DNA of 64,000 nt, taken from NCBI GenBank assembly GCA_028285545.1, contig JANQPA010000075.1:62001-126000 (forward strand), written 5' to 3'. A program made the position numbers and the translations under genes. The notes under the pieces are model-generated. The model saw nothing but the letters and a program-made list of their open reading frames with translations, made no database searches and was not told where the DNA came from. This DNA comes from Saprospiraceae bacterium (GTDB lineage: Bacteria; Bacteroidota; Bacteroidia; Chitinophagales; Saprospiraceae). Shown one piece after another: positions 43,700 to 52,688 of the stretch (position 1 is its first letter; every line of letters starts with the position of its first letter).

Positions 43700-44670
43700 A
43701 GGGAAATGATTAAATCTACACGATATTCCTTATTGACTTGCTTGATATTCAACTGGTAATTTTCTTTATACAAAAGTTCAAGTCTTCGTTTTACATTTAT
43801 GAGGCCAATGCCTTCTTTTTTTATAGTATCATCAAAAGAATTCAAACAGCTAAATGAAATCTGGCCTTGCTGCTCTTGGAGATTTATTTTAATATAATTT
43901 TGCTGTTTATCGTCCCGAGTTACGTATTTAAAGGCATTCTCCACCAGGGGCAAAAATAAAAGGGGTACCACCAATGTGTTTTGATTCTCTATCTGAAGAT
44001 TTAATGCTACCTGAAGATTATCTTCACTTCTAGCTTTTTGCAGAGAAACGTAATTCTCTAAATGTCTGGTTTCTTTTTCCAAAGCAACAAAGTCCGTATC
44101 AGCTTCATAAATGCTATATCGCAACAAATCTGAAAACTGGAGTAAATAATCTCTAGCCTGCTCATTTGTCCGGTCAATTGAACCATAAATGGTATTCAAT
44201 CCATTAAATAAAAAATGTGGGTTGATTTGTGCTCTTAGGTACTTTAATTCCGTTTGTAACTGGTTAATTTGAATGTTTTTCACCTGTTGTTTTTGCTCAA
44301 AGCGAGTCTGGGTAATATAAAGCATAAAAGAAATAATGGTAAACCAAATCCCATAAACCAAACTCAAACCAAACTGCTCAAAATAACCGTGTGGGATATC
44401 GGGTTTAAAAAGCCAGTCTAAAATGTACTTGGTGTAAATACTTCTAAGCAAGGTATAGGCCAGGATGGTTAATATGGCAGCTATTGCGTAGCTCAACACT
44501 CTTTTTTTCAAAAAAAGCCTGGGAATCAGTACCAGCGTATTTAAGTAGACCAACATAAACATCAATACCAGGTGGGTAAAAAAGGTGGGTAGATAAGTAA
44601 GCCAATCATCATTTCTGGAAAACCAATGTTTACCTTCCAGCAAAAAACCGATATATACTAATATGTACAA
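43696..44670 (-). CDS. LytS-type histidine kinase, start uncertain
   Basis: The membrane sensor kinase has about four N-terminal helices, then a His_kinase domain of the LytS type (phosphoacceptor in YLRAQINPHFLFNGLNTI). A HATPase region follows with N-box LLFLPLVENAFKYV. No ATG exists in the open frame upstream. The frame is open to a stop near 44745, and only TTG at 44670 or a rarer start is available. A start further upstream would complete the first helix (HTEFLQKYVYHFLYILVYIG). The ligand is unknown; there is no extracytoplasmic domain. It overlaps the response regulator gene by 4 bp. Confidence 0.85.
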   Translation of the reverse strand: MYILVYIGFLLEGKHWFSRNDDWLTYLPTFFTHLVLMFMLVYLNTLVLIPRLFLKKRVLSYAIAAILTILAYTLLRSIYTKYILDWLFKPDIPHGYFEQFGLSLVYGIWFTIISFMLYITQTRFEQKQQVKNIQINQLQTELKYLRAQINPHFLFNGLNTIYGSIDRTNEQARDYLLQFSDLLRYSIYEADTDFVALEKETRHLENYVSLQKARSEDNLQVALNLQIENQNTLVVPLLFLPLVENAFKYVTRDDKQQNYIKINLQEQQGQISFSCLNSFDDTIKKEGIGLINVKRRLELLYKENYQLNIKQVNKEYRVDLIISL

Positions 44671-44707
44671 AAAATGGTATACATATTTTTGAAGGAATTC
44701 TGTATGC

Positions 44708-44733
44708 TGAATTTTGAGTTTTGAATTTTGGAT
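44708..44733. repeat. Short AT-rich tandem repeat upstream of the LytS kinase
   Basis: GAATTTT, GAGTTTT, GAATTTT and GGATGAT heptamers stand next to each other just upstream of, or inside, the uncertain start of the kinase gene, similar in style to the other short intergenic repeats in this window. Confidence 0.5.
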
Positions 44734-44933
44734 GATGTAAGAATTTTAGGGTAATTATTTTTCAATTTAACAAATAGCCTCTACTCTTTCAATTTATTTA
44801 CATCGATCCACTTCTTTTCATGATAAAAAGCATTTCTGCGTAGGTTTTTAGGCCATTGGTCACAATTCCCATCTGGTTTTCATCCTATTTATAGAGTTTT
44901 AGGATGACAAAATCACCATCTTTATAAGGAACC

Positions 44934-46082
44934 ATGGAAGCAACTAAAATGCCTAAAACAACCTCCAGAATTCAATCCATTGACATACTTCGCGGTTTAG
45001 TGATGGTCTTGATGGCTATCGACCATGTTCGAGTCTATTCCGGCGTTCCGGCGGGTGCACCTGATTTGGGTATCTTTTTCACCCGATGGCTTACCCATTT
45101 TTGTGCACCTGGTTTTGTTTTTTTTGCCGGAACAAGCGCTTTCCTCTATGGTCATAAAGTAAAAGATAAAGGAGCACTCGCTAGATTTCTACTGACTCGT
45201 GGCTTATTGCTTATAGTATTAGAAATCACCTTAATTCGCTTTCTTTGGACATTTAATCTCAATTTGCAGGATTTTCTGCTGGCCGGGGTGATCTGGATGC
45301 TGGGCTGGTGTATGGTCATTATGGCAGGGCTGATCTATCTTCGTCCACATAAAGTAGCGATCATTGGCTTGTTGATCATTTTTTCTCAAGGATTATTTTT
45401 TTTGCCATTCCAGATATTGCCCGATGCCATGTATCAAATTTGGCAATTTGTCTATCCTTCCGGCACGGAGGATAACCAATGGCTGGTTATTCTGTATGTT
45501 ATTGTACCCTGGATAGGAGTTATGGCTGCTGGTTATGGTTTTGGTAAAATACTTTTGATGGATTCAGAAAAGCGACGAAAACTTTGCCTGTGGATAGGAG
45601 GAGTAGCCATTGGTTTATTTTTAATTATTGGAAGCATTTTAGTGCTGAGAAAAGAAAACTGGTCAGAGGGGCCGCCTTTTATTGTTCAATTGTTGCGCCA
45701 AAGAAAATACCCGGCTTCTGCCCTGTTTTTGTTGATGACCCTGGGGCCATTAATCGCTCTGATTCCTTACGCTGAGAAGCTTAAAGGTGCTCTTGCAAAT
45801 GTGCTAAAGATTTTTGGACGAGTTCCCATGTTTTATTATTTGCTTCACATTTTATTCATTCATCTAAGTAGTCTGCTCGTCAATTTGATTCGGACAGGTG
45901 GAGCACATCAAGATTGGTATACTTATGCTCCATTTACTTCAGTACCTGCGGAACATCGATGGGGATTACCGGTGCTTTATCTGGTTTTCCTGATTAACTT
46001 GGGGATTTTATATTTTATTTGCCGATGGTATGCCAAGTATAAGTCAGCTCATCCAGAAAAAAGGTGTTTGAAATATTTATAA
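44934..46082 (+). CDS. DUF1624 heparan-alpha-glucosaminide N-acetyltransferase-like membrane protein
   Basis: The 382-residue polytopic protein starts with the family motif RIQSIDILRGLVMVLMAIDH and a GFVFFAGTSAFLYGHKV segment, and has about ten helices. The heparan-alpha-glucosaminide N-acetyltransferase clan transfers acyl groups across membranes onto sugars; the bacterial DUF1624 members are uncharacterised. The His in AIDHVR corresponds in position to the active-site His of the eukaryotic enzyme (recollection, not tested). The ATG at 44949 is a possible later start. It stands alone between two signalling pairs. Confidence 0.85.
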   Translation: MEATKMPKTTSRIQSIDILRGLVMVLMAIDHVRVYSGVPAGAPDLGIFFTRWLTHFCAPGFVFFAGTSAFLYGHKVKDKGALARFLLTRGLLLIVLEITLIRFLWTFNLNLQDFLLAGVIWMLGWCMVIMAGLIYLRPHKVAIIGLLIIFSQGLFFLPFQILPDAMYQIWQFVYPSGTEDNQWLVILYVIVPWIGVMAAGYGFGKILLMDSEKRRKLCLWIGGVAIGLFLIIGSILVLRKENWSEGPPFIVQLLRQRKYPASALFLLMTLGPLIALIPYAEKLKGALANVLKIFGRVPMFYYLLHILFIHLSSLLVNLIRTGGAHQDWYTYAPFTSVPAEHRWGLPVLYLVFLINLGILYFICRWYAKYKSAHPEKRCLKYL

Positions 46083-46086
46083 AAAA

Positions 46087-46725
46087 TCAAATCATCTTTA
46101 ATTCTAATGCCTTTAAAACCAGACCTACTGAATTGCGCACGCCAAACTTACTGATTAGATTTTTGCGATGGGTCTGAACTGTATTTGAACTGATAAATAG
46201 TTGTTTACCAATTTCATCTGTAGTGTATTCCTGGGCAATTAATTCCAACACATCCTTTTCTCTTTGTGTCAAATTGGGAATATAGCTGACTGCTTTGTTA
46301 TGTTTTTCACCACCCAGATCAGCCATAAATTCCTCGCCTATAATGGCTCCTATATATCGCCGGCCACTTTTGACCTTTTTGATGGCTATTGGAATCTCCA
46401 GCAAATCAGCTGCTTTGGATATATAACCTTTGGCCCCTGACTTAAAAAGTTTTTTGGCCACACTAATTTCGATATGAGTAGAAAGGCCGATGATGTCCAG
46501 CTGTGGGTTTATTTTTATTAATTCTTTACAACACTCAATTCCGTTCATTCCAGGCATTCCGATATCAAGCAAAACGGCCTCCGGATTAATTAATGGAATT
46601 TTATTAATAGCTTCCGGACCTGAATGAGCTACTCCTACACATCTAATATCGGGCTGGCCATTAAGAAATTCTTCTAGCGCCTGAGTCAAAATTTTGTGAT
46701 CATCAACTATAAATACGTCAATCAT
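46087..46725 (-). CDS. NarL/LuxR-type response regulator
   Basis: I used the ATG at 46725, 4 bp downstream of the kinase stop, because it starts the receiver domain properly (MIDVFIVDDHKILTQALEEF). The 212-residue product has the phosphoacceptor Asp in AVLLDIGMPGMNGIECC and a LuxR helix-turn-helix at the C-terminus (LTQREKDVLELIAQEYTTDE and ISSNTVQTHRKNLISKFGVR). It is the output partner of the TPR kinase immediately upstream. Confidence 0.92.
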   Translation of the reverse strand: MIDVFIVDDHKILTQALEEFLNGQPDIRCVGVAHSGPEAINKIPLINPEAVLLDIGMPGMNGIECCKELIKINPQLDIIGLSTHIEISVAKKLFKSGAKGYISKAADLLEIPIAIKKVKSGRRYIGAIIGEEFMADLGGEKHNKAVSYIPNLTQREKDVLELIAQEYTTDEIGKQLFISSNTVQTHRKNLISKFGVRNSVGLVLKALELKMI

Positions 46726-46729
46726 GATT

Positions 46730-48628
46730 TTACAAAGGAATTTTAAGATTAAAATGAGTTCCTTTTGAGTTGTCAAGGGTGATTTCTCCACCTAAATAGT
46801 CTATTCTTGATTTTATATTTTTAATTCCGAGATTTGTGCTGTTCTCCCATTTTTGATGATCCAGGCCTTTTCCATTGTCCCGAATATCCATATTGAGGCT
46901 TGGCCCTTCAATACTACTAGACATTTGCACCTGAGTAGCTTCTGAATGTTTGATAATATTATTGACCAATTCCTGAAATACACGATAAATCATAATGGCT
47001 CTATCCTGATCCTCAATCTGTTCGAGGTCTCTTGTGTTATTGCTGACCTGAATGTTATTTCTTTTCAATTCTTGGCCCAAATCGCTAATTGCTCCTTCAA
47101 GGCCTGACAAGCCAAATGCCAATGGTGTCATATTATGACTGATCCGCCTAAGCTCATCGGATACCTGACCTACCATGTCATCCAGCTGTTCATTATCATC
47201 TTTTATTGAGTAGATTTTAAACTTTATGGCTGCCATCATAGAGCCAATATTGTCATGCAGATCCCTGGCAATCCTTCTTCGTTCTTCTTCTTGCCCTGTT
47301 AGGATAGACTGCATAGAGATCAATTGCTTTTCTTTGTGAAGGCCCTCAATTTCTAATTCTTGGCTCCTGGTTTTTTCTTTTAGCAGATTTGCTTTGTACC
47401 GTTGGTTTCTATTCCAAAATAGGAAGCCTAAAACTATTGCTCCCAATAGAGCCCCTAAAGTAAATAGGAGAAGACGTGAATTTCGGAGTTCCAATTGCTG
47501 GGCTTTAATTTCCTGATTTTTCTTTTCAGACTCGTATTGAATATTTAATTCGTTTATTTGTTTGGCAATATCTCGATTTAATAAAGTATCTGAAATGATT
47601 TTAAATTTTTGATGGTAATCTACTGCTTCTTTATACTGCCCTTTGGCATAATGAACCTCATATAACTGTTGATATAATTCCTGCTGCACATTCGTACTTT
47701 TAGTGGCTGCATCCAGCGTTTTCAAAATACTTAGGGATCCATCAAAATCTCCCAGCTTGGTTTTCATATGGGCCAAAGATATTTTTGAAAAATCAAACAT
47801 GAGCCCACTACTCGTTTTTTGGGCAAGGATCATACTTTTTTCAAAATAATCATGAGCTTTTTGATACTCATCAAAATCACTGTAAGCCGCTCCCAAATTA
47901 TAGTTAGCATACAATTGCTGATGTTCACTGCCGTATTGTGTAGATAGATCTAGATATTGTTGATAGTAGAAAAGCATGCTGTCCTTTGGGCCAGTTTGTT
48001 CATAAATAATGCCAATGTCATTATAAACGTCAGCCAGCAAATAATAATCTCTGGCAGCCAGACTTAATGCTTTGGCCTGGTTATGAAATTTCATAGCTTC
48101 ATCGTACTGATTCAGCTCGGTCAGGATAGCCCCTATCCTTCTAGTCATATTCACCAGCAAGGTGGTGTCTTTTTGGCCTTCTTTTAAATCCAATACTTTA
48201 AAAGCGGCCTCCATACTTTTGTCTAAAAATTTAAAATCAAAATAGAGGTTACTTAAAGAATAATGGCCAAATACCATTCTGACTGTATCCTTTTTTTGAG
48301 CGTTGTAATTTATATATTTTAAAAGATTATCCTCACTTTTCTCAAAATTGGACTGATCCTTATACAACAAACTATAATAGTACCACTTTACATCTTCTCT
48401 ATACTTGAAATTATTCTCCTGTTCAAACTCTTCAAGATATTGTAATAGCCCTAAACTAACTTCGGGGACTACTCTTCTATAAGTCCAGGCATGATCAATC
48501 AGAGCATCTACCATGGCTGAATCCTGCTCAATCTTTTTTAATTCGACGATTAGACTATCCAAAGTCCCTGATTGTCCAGACAAAAAAAATGAAATAAATA
48601 ATAGACCCGCAGTAAAAAAATATTTCAT
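46730..48628 (-). CDS. TPR-containing histidine kinase (HisKA_3)
   Basis: I used ATG 48628 (MKYFFTAGLLFISFFLSGQS), which gives a clean signal peptide; the longer frame adds six residues. The 632-residue protein has periplasmic TPR repeats (about 20-375), a membrane helix near 390-408 (LLFTLGALLGAIVLGFLFWN) and a coiled coil. The HisKA_3 dimerisation helix carries the phosphoacceptor His (RRRIARDLHDNIGSMMAAIK) and an HATPase domain with ELVNNIIKHSEATQVQM and DNGKGLDHQKW follows. TPRs on the outside probably bind a peptide or protein cue. It pairs with the adjacent LuxR-type regulator. Confidence 0.9.
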   Translation of the reverse strand: MKYFFTAGLLFISFFLSGQSGTLDSLIVELKKIEQDSAMVDALIDHAWTYRRVVPEVSLGLLQYLEEFEQENNFKYREDVKWYYYSLLYKDQSNFEKSEDNLLKYINYNAQKKDTVRMVFGHYSLSNLYFDFKFLDKSMEAAFKVLDLKEGQKDTTLLVNMTRRIGAILTELNQYDEAMKFHNQAKALSLAARDYYLLADVYNDIGIIYEQTGPKDSMLFYYQQYLDLSTQYGSEHQQLYANYNLGAAYSDFDEYQKAHDYFEKSMILAQKTSSGLMFDFSKISLAHMKTKLGDFDGSLSILKTLDAATKSTNVQQELYQQLYEVHYAKGQYKEAVDYHQKFKIISDTLLNRDIAKQINELNIQYESEKKNQEIKAQQLELRNSRLLLFTLGALLGAIVLGFLFWNRNQRYKANLLKEKTRSQELEIEGLHKEKQLISMQSILTGQEEERRRIARDLHDNIGSMMAAIKFKIYSIKDDNEQLDDMVGQVSDELRRISHNMTPLAFGLSGLEGAISDLGQELKRNNIQVSNNTRDLEQIEDQDRAIMIYRVFQELVNNIIKHSEATQVQMSSSIEGPSLNMDIRDNGKGLDHQKWENSTNLGIKNIKSRIDYLGGEITLDNSKGTHFNLKIPL

Positions 48629-48755
48629 AAATAGATAATTGAACAATAAGCTATAGTTTTCATTCAGTTCTAGTAAAATTAAGGCTTGAATACTTGAATA
48701 AAGTTTGCTTTTTTATTAATCCCAAACTTATTCTCCACAAAATTGGAACCTCAAA

Positions 48756-48795
48756 CCCAATACCCCAATACCCCAATACCCCAATACCCCAATAC
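48756..48795. repeat. Perfect octamer repeat CCCAATAC x5
   Basis: Five exact copies of CCCAATAC in tandem, followed by one degenerate copy, in the 233-bp spacer between the TPR kinase start and the downstream gene. Not a known regulatory motif; resembles simple-sequence expansions elsewhere in the window. Confidence 0.85.
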
Positions 48796-48861
48796 CCTAA
48801 AATAGCACAATTCTCTTTCATTTACTTCAATTCACATACAGAGGCATGGCACCAGGGATGA

Positions 48862-49629
48862 TTATTCTCTTTGAATGGTCTCCATCCTATAATTAAAGGT
48901 AGAACCTGAAGCTCCCAAATTGGCAATTTCTATTTTTATAGTACGGCCGTTAAGGGGCGATAAAATTTTCTTTTGAGTGTTGGCTGGGCCCTTTGGAAAC
49001 CTCAATCTAGAAGTAAAAATATTGTCTAAATAGATGGTTACTTCCGCGGCAGCACTACCTCCTGTTTTATGAATGATGATCTCAATTTCATTACAAAGTG
49101 GTTTAATGGTCATCGTCTTTACCTGACCTGCCTGCACCGTACCCGAAGTGAATGCTCTGGGGCAACTTTTGTTAGGCTTTATTATTTTAGGAAGGTTATC
49201 TCCACTACTTCTCAAATCATAGTGAAAAGCATCCTCGCCAGATTCATGAATGATTTTTACCCGAAAATTTTTACCGGCAACATTATTAAAAATCGGAGCT
49301 TTAGCAATATTGCTGCTTGAACTTCCATATTCTAGCCGTTCTTTTAAGGCCCCATCTATATAAATTTCCACTCTACCGGTAGACGGACCTCTTTGTTTTA
49401 TAATATGAAACCGTACCTGAGTGGTTCTCGACCTAAAATTGAAAATAGCAGATAATCCTGGTGGCACTCTTCCTTTTTTTATAAGATAAGTTACGGTGGA
49501 TGATTCACTTGCCTCTAAAATAGATTTGCAGTTATCTGATGGAAGTATATTTCCTAATAATAGGGTTCCAGATGTGATGCAAAAAACAAGCAAGATCAAA
49601 AATGAAATACGAAAAATTGAGGGTCTCAT
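48862..49629 (-). CDS. Exported protein with two similar beta-domains, unknown function
   Basis: The 255-residue protein has an N-terminal signal (RISFLILLVFCITSGTLLLG), then two segments of about 100 residues with the same pattern. VRFHIIKQRGPSTGRVEIYI in the first matches IEIIIHKTGGSAAAEVTIYL in the second. The N-terminal half of each starts with a Cys-Pro or Cys-Lys region (DNCKSIL, KSCPRAF). It looks like a duplicated beta-sandwich. I recognise no family. The gene has a predicted hairpin upstream and no obvious partner. Confidence 0.7.
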   Translation of the reverse strand: MRPSIFRISFLILLVFCITSGTLLLGNILPSDNCKSILEASESSTVTYLIKKGRVPPGLSAIFNFRSRTTQVRFHIIKQRGPSTGRVEIYIDGALKERLEYGSSSSNIAKAPIFNNVAGKNFRVKIIHESGEDAFHYDLRSSGDNLPKIIKPNKSCPRAFTSGTVQAGQVKTMTIKPLCNEIEIIIHKTGGSAAAEVTIYLDNIFTSRLRFPKGPANTQKKILSPLNGRTIKIEIANLGASGSTFNYRMETIQRE

Positions 49630-49751
49630 TATTTATAGTTTAGATCAAATTGAATTTTAGGTCCAATTTATGATCGTAATAACCAATACAAATCACCTAA
49701 AAGGACCATCTTAGGAATATCATTGAATTCAGTGATAAGGGTATATAGATT

Positions 49752-49801
49752 TTTATTTAGCAATTAAGGGCGGCCGTGGCCGCTCTCAATTGCTAAATAA
49801 A
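49752..49801. terminator. 24-bp hairpin with G-T tolerant mismatches
   Basis: Arms 49752-49775 and 49778-49801 are complementary except two positions (which pair as G-U in RNA), with a GC-rich tip GGCGGCC-GT-GGCCGC. It lies between the exported two-domain protein's start and blaI, so it does not end either gene in the simple sense. It may be a REP-like element or protect an RNA end. Confidence 0.5.
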
Positions 49802-49847
49802 TTTGACAGTTTTGTCAATAGAATCTGGAAGGTCAAACAAAGCTGTC

Positions 49848-49883
49848 TACTAAATTTTTAGTATTTCTACTAATAAATTAGTA
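49848..49883. promoter_or_regulatory. Tandem BlaI-type operators
   Basis: Two perfect 16-bp palindromes, TACTAAATTTTTAGTA (49848-49863) and TACTAATAAATTAGTA (49868-49883), stand 20 bp apart centre to centre. They have TACTA/TAGTA arms as expected for BlaI/MecI family repressors. They lie 44 bp upstream of the blaI start. A third partial site ACTAGTAG follows at 49897. Confidence 0.7.
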
Positions 49884-49926
49884 TTTCTCCGAAAAAACTA
49901 GTAGATTTGTTTCAAAATACATTCAA

Positions 49927-50289
49927 ATGGATCAATTAACAAAAAGAGAAGAGCAAATTATGCAGGTCATCTGGAGGCTGGAAAAAGCATTTATCAGAGA
50001 CATTGTTGATGAGCTCCCTGCTCCCAAACCACATTATAATACAGTGGCTACCATTATAAAAATATTAGTAAAAAAAGGAGTCCTCAAATCTGAAAAGATG
50101 GGAAACATGCATCGATATAGTCCCGCAATAAATTTTGAGGATTACCGCGAAGATCATATTGCGGATATCAAAGAAAAATACTTTGACAATTCTTTTCCTA
50201 AAATGCTGGCTCATTTTGCCAAGAAAGAGAATTTGACGGAAGCGGAAAAAGAAGAATTGATTAAAATTATTCAATCGAAAAAATCTTAA
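49927..50289 (+). CDS. BlaI/MecI/CopY family transcriptional repressor
   Basis: The 120-residue protein matches the family from its start: MDQLTKREEQIMQVIWRLEK, recognition helix region AFIRDIVDELPAPKPHYNTV, and a TIIKILVKKGVLKSEKMGNM wing. The C-terminal half is the dimerisation region with the cleavage-prone acidic helix (LTEAEKEELIKII). In BlaR/BlaI systems the membrane peptidase cleaves the repressor to induce its targets; that partner is the next gene, 5 bp downstream. No beta-lactamase is next to them. Confidence 0.93.
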   Translation: MDQLTKREEQIMQVIWRLEKAFIRDIVDELPAPKPHYNTVATIIKILVKKGVLKSEKMGNMHRYSPAINFEDYREDHIADIKEKYFDNSFPKMLAHFAKKENLTEAEKEELIKIIQSKKS

Positions 50290-50294
50290 GGAGT

Positions 50295-52688
50295 ATGATT
50301 GCCCTACTGCTGAAAGCATCATTAATCATTATCATTTTACTGGCCTTTTACAAGACCGTATTAGAAAAAGAAAGTTTTTTTGGCATCAATCGCCTTTATT
50401 TATTAAGCTGTTTGGTTCTGGCCTGCACTTTGCCCTTTATTAGCTTACCACAGTTAATTGATCATCAGGGATATTTAACCTCCTTGTTCGAAACTTCTTC
50501 CACGGAAGAACTATCTGAAGAATCGAAAGAGTTTAACCCGGTACCACCCCAGGATTTTCCGCAGGAGGATAAATCTATAGACCAGGAGAAAACTTTTGAT
50601 AATAATATGGTAGCTCTTGATGAACTAAAGAAATCCGAGCAGGGACTCATTAAAGAAGAGGAAAGCAAAACGGTAGCCCCTATTATCGATATTAACAAGC
50701 TTAGTTTGCAACAATGGTTTTTATTGGTCTACCTTTTTGGTGTAGTCATTTTATCCCTAAATCTTATTGCTCAGGTCATTAGCACCCTGTTAAAGGCCAT
50801 AAAAAATGAGGATAAAATTGTAGACAATGATGGCATCATTGTAAATATGAGTGCTGTTATGGAACCCTGCTCTTTCTTCAAATACATATTCATCAACCCT
50901 GCCAGCTATGAATATGAAACCTATGAGCAAATAATAGCTCATGAGAAAATTCATGTAAAAAAATGGCATACCCTCGACCTGTTAATAACGGAATTAGCAG
51001 TAATTATTTTTTGGTTCAATCCATTTATCTGGATGTTCAGAAAGGAAGTAGAAAAGAATATTGAATATCAAACCGACGATTTATTAATTCAAGAAAAGGC
51101 GGAACAGAAAGTCCCCTATCAAATGAGTTTATTAAAAATTGCTACCTATAACAAACCGCTTGCAATCACCACTAATTATAATCAATCACTCATAAAACAA
51201 AGGATCTTAAAAATGAATAGTAAGAAATCAAACCCGTACAGCTACTGGAAATATACTTTCATAGTACCTCTTATTTTTACCATTCTGTTGGTCATCAATA
51301 AGCCTATTAACGTAGCAGCCCAAACAATGGAGGAAATTGCTTCAAAAACAATGGAGGATAAGCCAAATAAAATTGAAAATTTGGGCCTTACTCAAGTTCA
51401 AAAGGAAAAAAACACCTCTTCTATTTCCTCTATTCCTGTTGAAGAAGAAACTACTGAACAGATAGAACAAGCCAATTTATCTGAAGAAAATACAAGCGAT
51501 GACACTCTTGATTTACAGGAGGACGATCTTAGCATGGCTTTAATGCTTGCCATCGATCAAAGGCAAATTGAAACGATTAGTTTGCTTATAAAAAATGGCG
51601 CTGATGTAAATAAAAAAGTCTTCGAGGGCTGGACTCCCCTAATGGAAGCGGTAGATGAAAATCATATTGATATCATTGAGTTGTTGATTGAAAATGAGGT
51701 AAAAATCAACGCCAAAGATGACTCAGGACGAACCGCATTGTTTAAAGCTGTAGATCAAACAAACTTGGAAATCGTAAGCCTTTTAATAAAGCATGGAGCG
51801 GATGTCAATGTTCAGGATAATCAAGGCAGGACACCTCTCATGGAAGCGGTTACAACAGGCCATCTAGACCTGGTCATATACCTGGTCCAAAATGGAGCAG
51901 AGATAGATGCCAAAGCCAATCAATCACAAACTGCCATAATGATTGCCATTGATAAGAACAAGCAACAGATCGTTAATTACCTGCTATCCTTAAGTGGAGA
52001 AAAAGATAAAGACATTGATGCTGAAGATCAAGTTGATAATAACACTGAGCAAAATGAAGAAAATTCCGTAAACAATGAATCACTTACCGATTGTCAGCTG
52101 CTTCTGAAAGCAGTAATCAATAATGACATTGAGGAAGTGAAAAACTTACTTAAATCTGTTGACCCTAACTGCGTTTTTTACCGAGAAGATTTCACTTATG
52201 GCGGACGGGATGATTCACGTACTCCTTTGGTTGCTGCTGCCCGAAGAGGATACCTTGAGTTAGGCAAAATTCTAGTAGATGCAGGTGCCAAAATTAACTT
52301 TCACGCCCGTGGTGATGAAACGCCTTTAATGGCTGCATCCGCTTATGGCAACCTGGATTTTGTAAAATATTTGGTTGGAAAGGGAGCGAGCATCAACAAA
52401 AAAGTATCAGGTGATGGTACTGCCCTATTAGTAGCTTCCGGCAGGGGCCAAACCGAGGTAGTCTCCTATTTAATTCAGCAAAAAGCAGATGTTAATGCTT
52501 CTGTAAGTGGAGATGGAACGCCTCTAATCTGTGCAGTACGAGAAGGTCATTTGGAGGTAGCCAAAGTTTTGTTAGAAAATGGTGCTGATCCTTATAAAAA
52601 TGTACCGGGTGATGAGTATGCCATGTATCACGCTCGGGTAAATGGAGATCAGAAAATGATACAGTTACTTAAAAAGTATGAGAAATAA
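50295..52688 (+). CDS. BlaR1-like M56 metallopeptidase fused to ankyrin repeats
   Basis: The 797-residue protein combines an M56 peptidase and an ankyrin array. Membrane helices lie at about 1-20, 33-52 and 140-163. The zinc motif H216-E-K-I-H220 is followed by the hydrophobic FWFNPFIWMF and E257/D261 in NIEYQTDDLL. A further helix at 319-338 puts the rest outside if BlaR1 topology holds. After an acidic linker, ankyrin repeats occupy about 411-565 and 600-795 (GADVNKKVFEGWTPLMEAVD, GADVNVQDNQGRTPLMEAVT). The start is preceded by an AAGGAG-like site overlapping the blaI stop, rare in this genome. Ankyrin in place of a penicillin-binding sensor is unusual; it may sense a protein partner (inference). 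Confidence 0.9.
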   Translation: MIALLLKASLIIIILLAFYKTVLEKESFFGINRLYLLSCLVLACTLPFISLPQLIDHQGYLTSLFETSSTEELSEESKEFNPVPPQDFPQEDKSIDQEKTFDNNMVALDELKKSEQGLIKEEESKTVAPIIDINKLSLQQWFLLVYLFGVVILSLNLIAQVISTLLKAIKNEDKIVDNDGIIVNMSAVMEPCSFFKYIFINPASYEYETYEQIIAHEKIHVKKWHTLDLLITELAVIIFWFNPFIWMFRKEVEKNIEYQTDDLLIQEKAEQKVPYQMSLLKIATYNKPLAITTNYNQSLIKQRILKMNSKKSNPYSYWKYTFIVPLIFTILLVINKPINVAAQTMEEIASKTMEDKPNKIENLGLTQVQKEKNTSSISSIPVEEETTEQIEQANLSEENTSDDTLDLQEDDLSMALMLAIDQRQIETISLLIKNGADVNKKVFEGWTPLMEAVDENHIDIIELLIENEVKINAKDDSGRTALFKAVDQTNLEIVSLLIKHGADVNVQDNQGRTPLMEAVTTGHLDLVIYLVQNGAEIDAKANQSQTAIMIAIDKNKQQIVNYLLSLSGEKDKDIDAEDQVDNNTEQNEENSVNNESLTDCQLLLKAVINNDIEEVKNLLKSVDPNCVFYREDFTYGGRDDSRTPLVAAARRGYLELGKILVDAGAKINFHARGDETPLMAASAYGNLDFVKYLVGKGASINKKVSGDGTALLVASGRGQTEVVSYLIQQKADVNASVSGDGTPLICAVREGHLEVAKVLLENGADPYKNVPGDEYAMYHARVNGDQKMIQLLKKYEK

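Noticed and set aside
48756-48795. CCCAATAC repeat as a telomere or CRISPR remnant
   Set aside because: CCCCAATA-type units recall telomeric DNA, but five octamers inside a bacterial spacer fit simple sequence slippage. There are no spacers between the units and no cas genes.
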